5,553 nucleotides of DNA from an uncultured Thermoanaerobacteraceae bacterium. Its GTDB lineage: Bacteria; Bacillota; DSM-12270; Thermacetogeniales; Thermacetogeniaceae. A program made the translations under genes and the position numbers. The notes below the pieces were generated by a model. The model saw nothing but the letters and a program-made list of their open reading frames with translations, was not told the DNA's origin and made no database searches. Where the stretch lies: NCBI GenBank assembly GCA_937914965.1, contig CALGIY010000124.1, positions 1 to 5,553 of the forward strand. The letters are read 5' to 3'. Shown here in pieces: positions 4,782-5,553 of the stretch (the stretch's first letter is position 1; each line of letters begins with the position of its first letter).

Positions 4782-5552
4782 CTATACCTCCAGATTGATG
4801 TTATCGATAAGCCTGGTTTTCCCCACATAAACCGCAGCAGCCAGGATTACATGCCCCTTTAGTGTAGAGAGTTCATCCAGGGTATCGCCGTCGGCCACTT
4901 CCACATAGTCCACCTTAATACCAGGAGAAGTTTCCAAAATCCGCATGATCTCTCCCCGCACTTTGCCAGGGTCACGCTCACCCTTCTCAATCAGTTCCCG
5001 CCCAGCGGAAAGAGCTTTGGGAAGCGCCAGAGCACATTTTCTTTCTTCCGAAGAAAGATAGGTGTTGCGGGAGCTTAAAGCCAGGCCGTCTTCCTCCCGA
5101 ATAATGGGGCAGGTGACGATTTTCATGGGAAGGTTCAGGTCACCCACCATTTTCCTCACGATTACAGCCTGCTGGGCATCTTTTTGCCCAAAGTAGGCGT
5201 GGTCTGGTTGGGTGATGAGGAAGAGTTTGAGAACCACAGTGGTTACACCCAGGAAGTGAATCGGACGCGACATCCCACACATCTTCTTGGGAGCCTCACC
5301 TTTTACCTCCACATAGGTGCTGTAGCCTTCCGGGTACATCTCCTCTCCCTGCGGTGCAAAGACAAAGTCGACGCCCACACTTTCAGCCAGTTTATTATCC
5401 CGGTCCAGGTCCCGGGGATAGGTGGCAAAATCCTCTTTGGGGCCAAACTGCAGGGGGTTAACAAAGTTGCTCATCACCACAATGTCATTTTCCTGCCGGG
5501 CAGTTTTGGCCAGGCTGAGGTGCCCTGCGTGGAGGTAGCCCATGGTAGGCAC
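4782..5552 (-). CDS. panC: Pantothenate synthetase (pantoate--beta-alanine ligase), 5' partial
   Basis: This enzyme joins pantoate and beta-alanine using ATP, through a pantoyl-adenylate intermediate, to form pantothenate. The frame runs off the right edge; the first codon (GTG, 5550-5552) is the internal Val of VPTMG, so roughly 25-30 N-terminal residues are missing. Numbered from there: PTMG 2-5 and the HAGH nucleotidyl-transferase motif 8-11, FVNPLQF 30-36, FGQKD 121-125, and the KMSKS-equivalent LSSRN 159-163. The C-terminal domain ends [12 protein letters not shown] near 241-252 and looks complete. One oddity is RPIHFLGV at 96-103, where the family normally has RPGHFxGV: Ile98 replaces a conserved Gly. 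The gene overlaps the panD ribosome binding site at its 3' end. panB may lie further right, outside the window. Confidence 0.96.
   Translation of the reverse strand: MPTMGYLHAGHLSLAKTARQENDIVVMSNFVNPLQFGPKEDFATYPRDLDRDNKLAESVGVDFVFAPQGEEMYPEGYSTYVEVKGEAPKKMCGMSRPIHFLGVTTVVLKLFLITQPDHAYFGQKDAQQAVIVRKMVGDLNLPMKIVTCPIIREEDGLALSSRNTYLSSEERKCALALPKALSAGRELIEKGERDPGKVRGEIMRILETSPGIKVDYVEVADGDTLDELSTLKGHVILAAAVYVGKTRLIDNINLEV
4787..4791 (-). promoter_or_regulatory. Ribosome binding site of panD inside panC
   Basis: GGAGG on the minus strand lies 9 bases before ATG 4777, within the last panC codons. It settles the panD start at 4777 rather than further upstream. Confidence 0.85.
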
Positions 5553-5553
5553 C

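Overview
The window looks like a chromosomal segment of a clostridial-type Firmicute, possibly a Peptococcaceae/Moorellales-like anaerobe. This is an inference. It rests on strong GGAGG-type ribosome binding sites, a PadR gene paired with a HAAS-type membrane protein gene, a bacterial homologue of cyclic 2,3-diphosphoglycerate synthetase (COG2403-like), and short palindromic repeats of a kind I recall from such genomes. No species can be named from the sequence alone.

Layout from left to right. (1) Positions 3-1250, plus strand: a COG2403/cPGS-like P-loop NTPase cut off by the left edge and followed by a strong terminator. (2) Positions 1251-1737: a convergent intergenic stretch with two terminator hairpins and two members of a short stem-loop repeat family. 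(3) Positions 1738-3518, minus strand: padR, then a four-helix membrane protein gene overlapping it by ATGA, then 66 bases later a YhhQ-type queuosine-precursor transporter. (4) Positions 3519-3630: a well-formed promoter for padR with two related 21-bp palindromes, probably the PadR operators. (5) Positions 3640-4429: about 790 bases with no credible gene, filled with degenerate repeats and stem-loops. (6) Positions 4430-5552, minus strand: panD and panC, the latter cut off by the right edge.

Functionally, panC and panD form a compact pantothenate operon: PanD makes beta-alanine and PanC joins it to pantoate. padR and its partner look like an autoregulated repressor and membrane-sensor pair, and the transporter gene may be co-transcribed with them. 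The NTPase gene is a separate convergent unit.

I see no clear new protein system. The most unusual material is non-coding: a repeat family whose loop is conserved while its stem arms change in a compensatory way, a 139-bp inverted-repeat-bounded element with a perfect 13-bp internal stem, a diverged long repeat with an apparent nested insertion, and a GGTRCCTGG palindrome family that also forms the terminator of the first gene.
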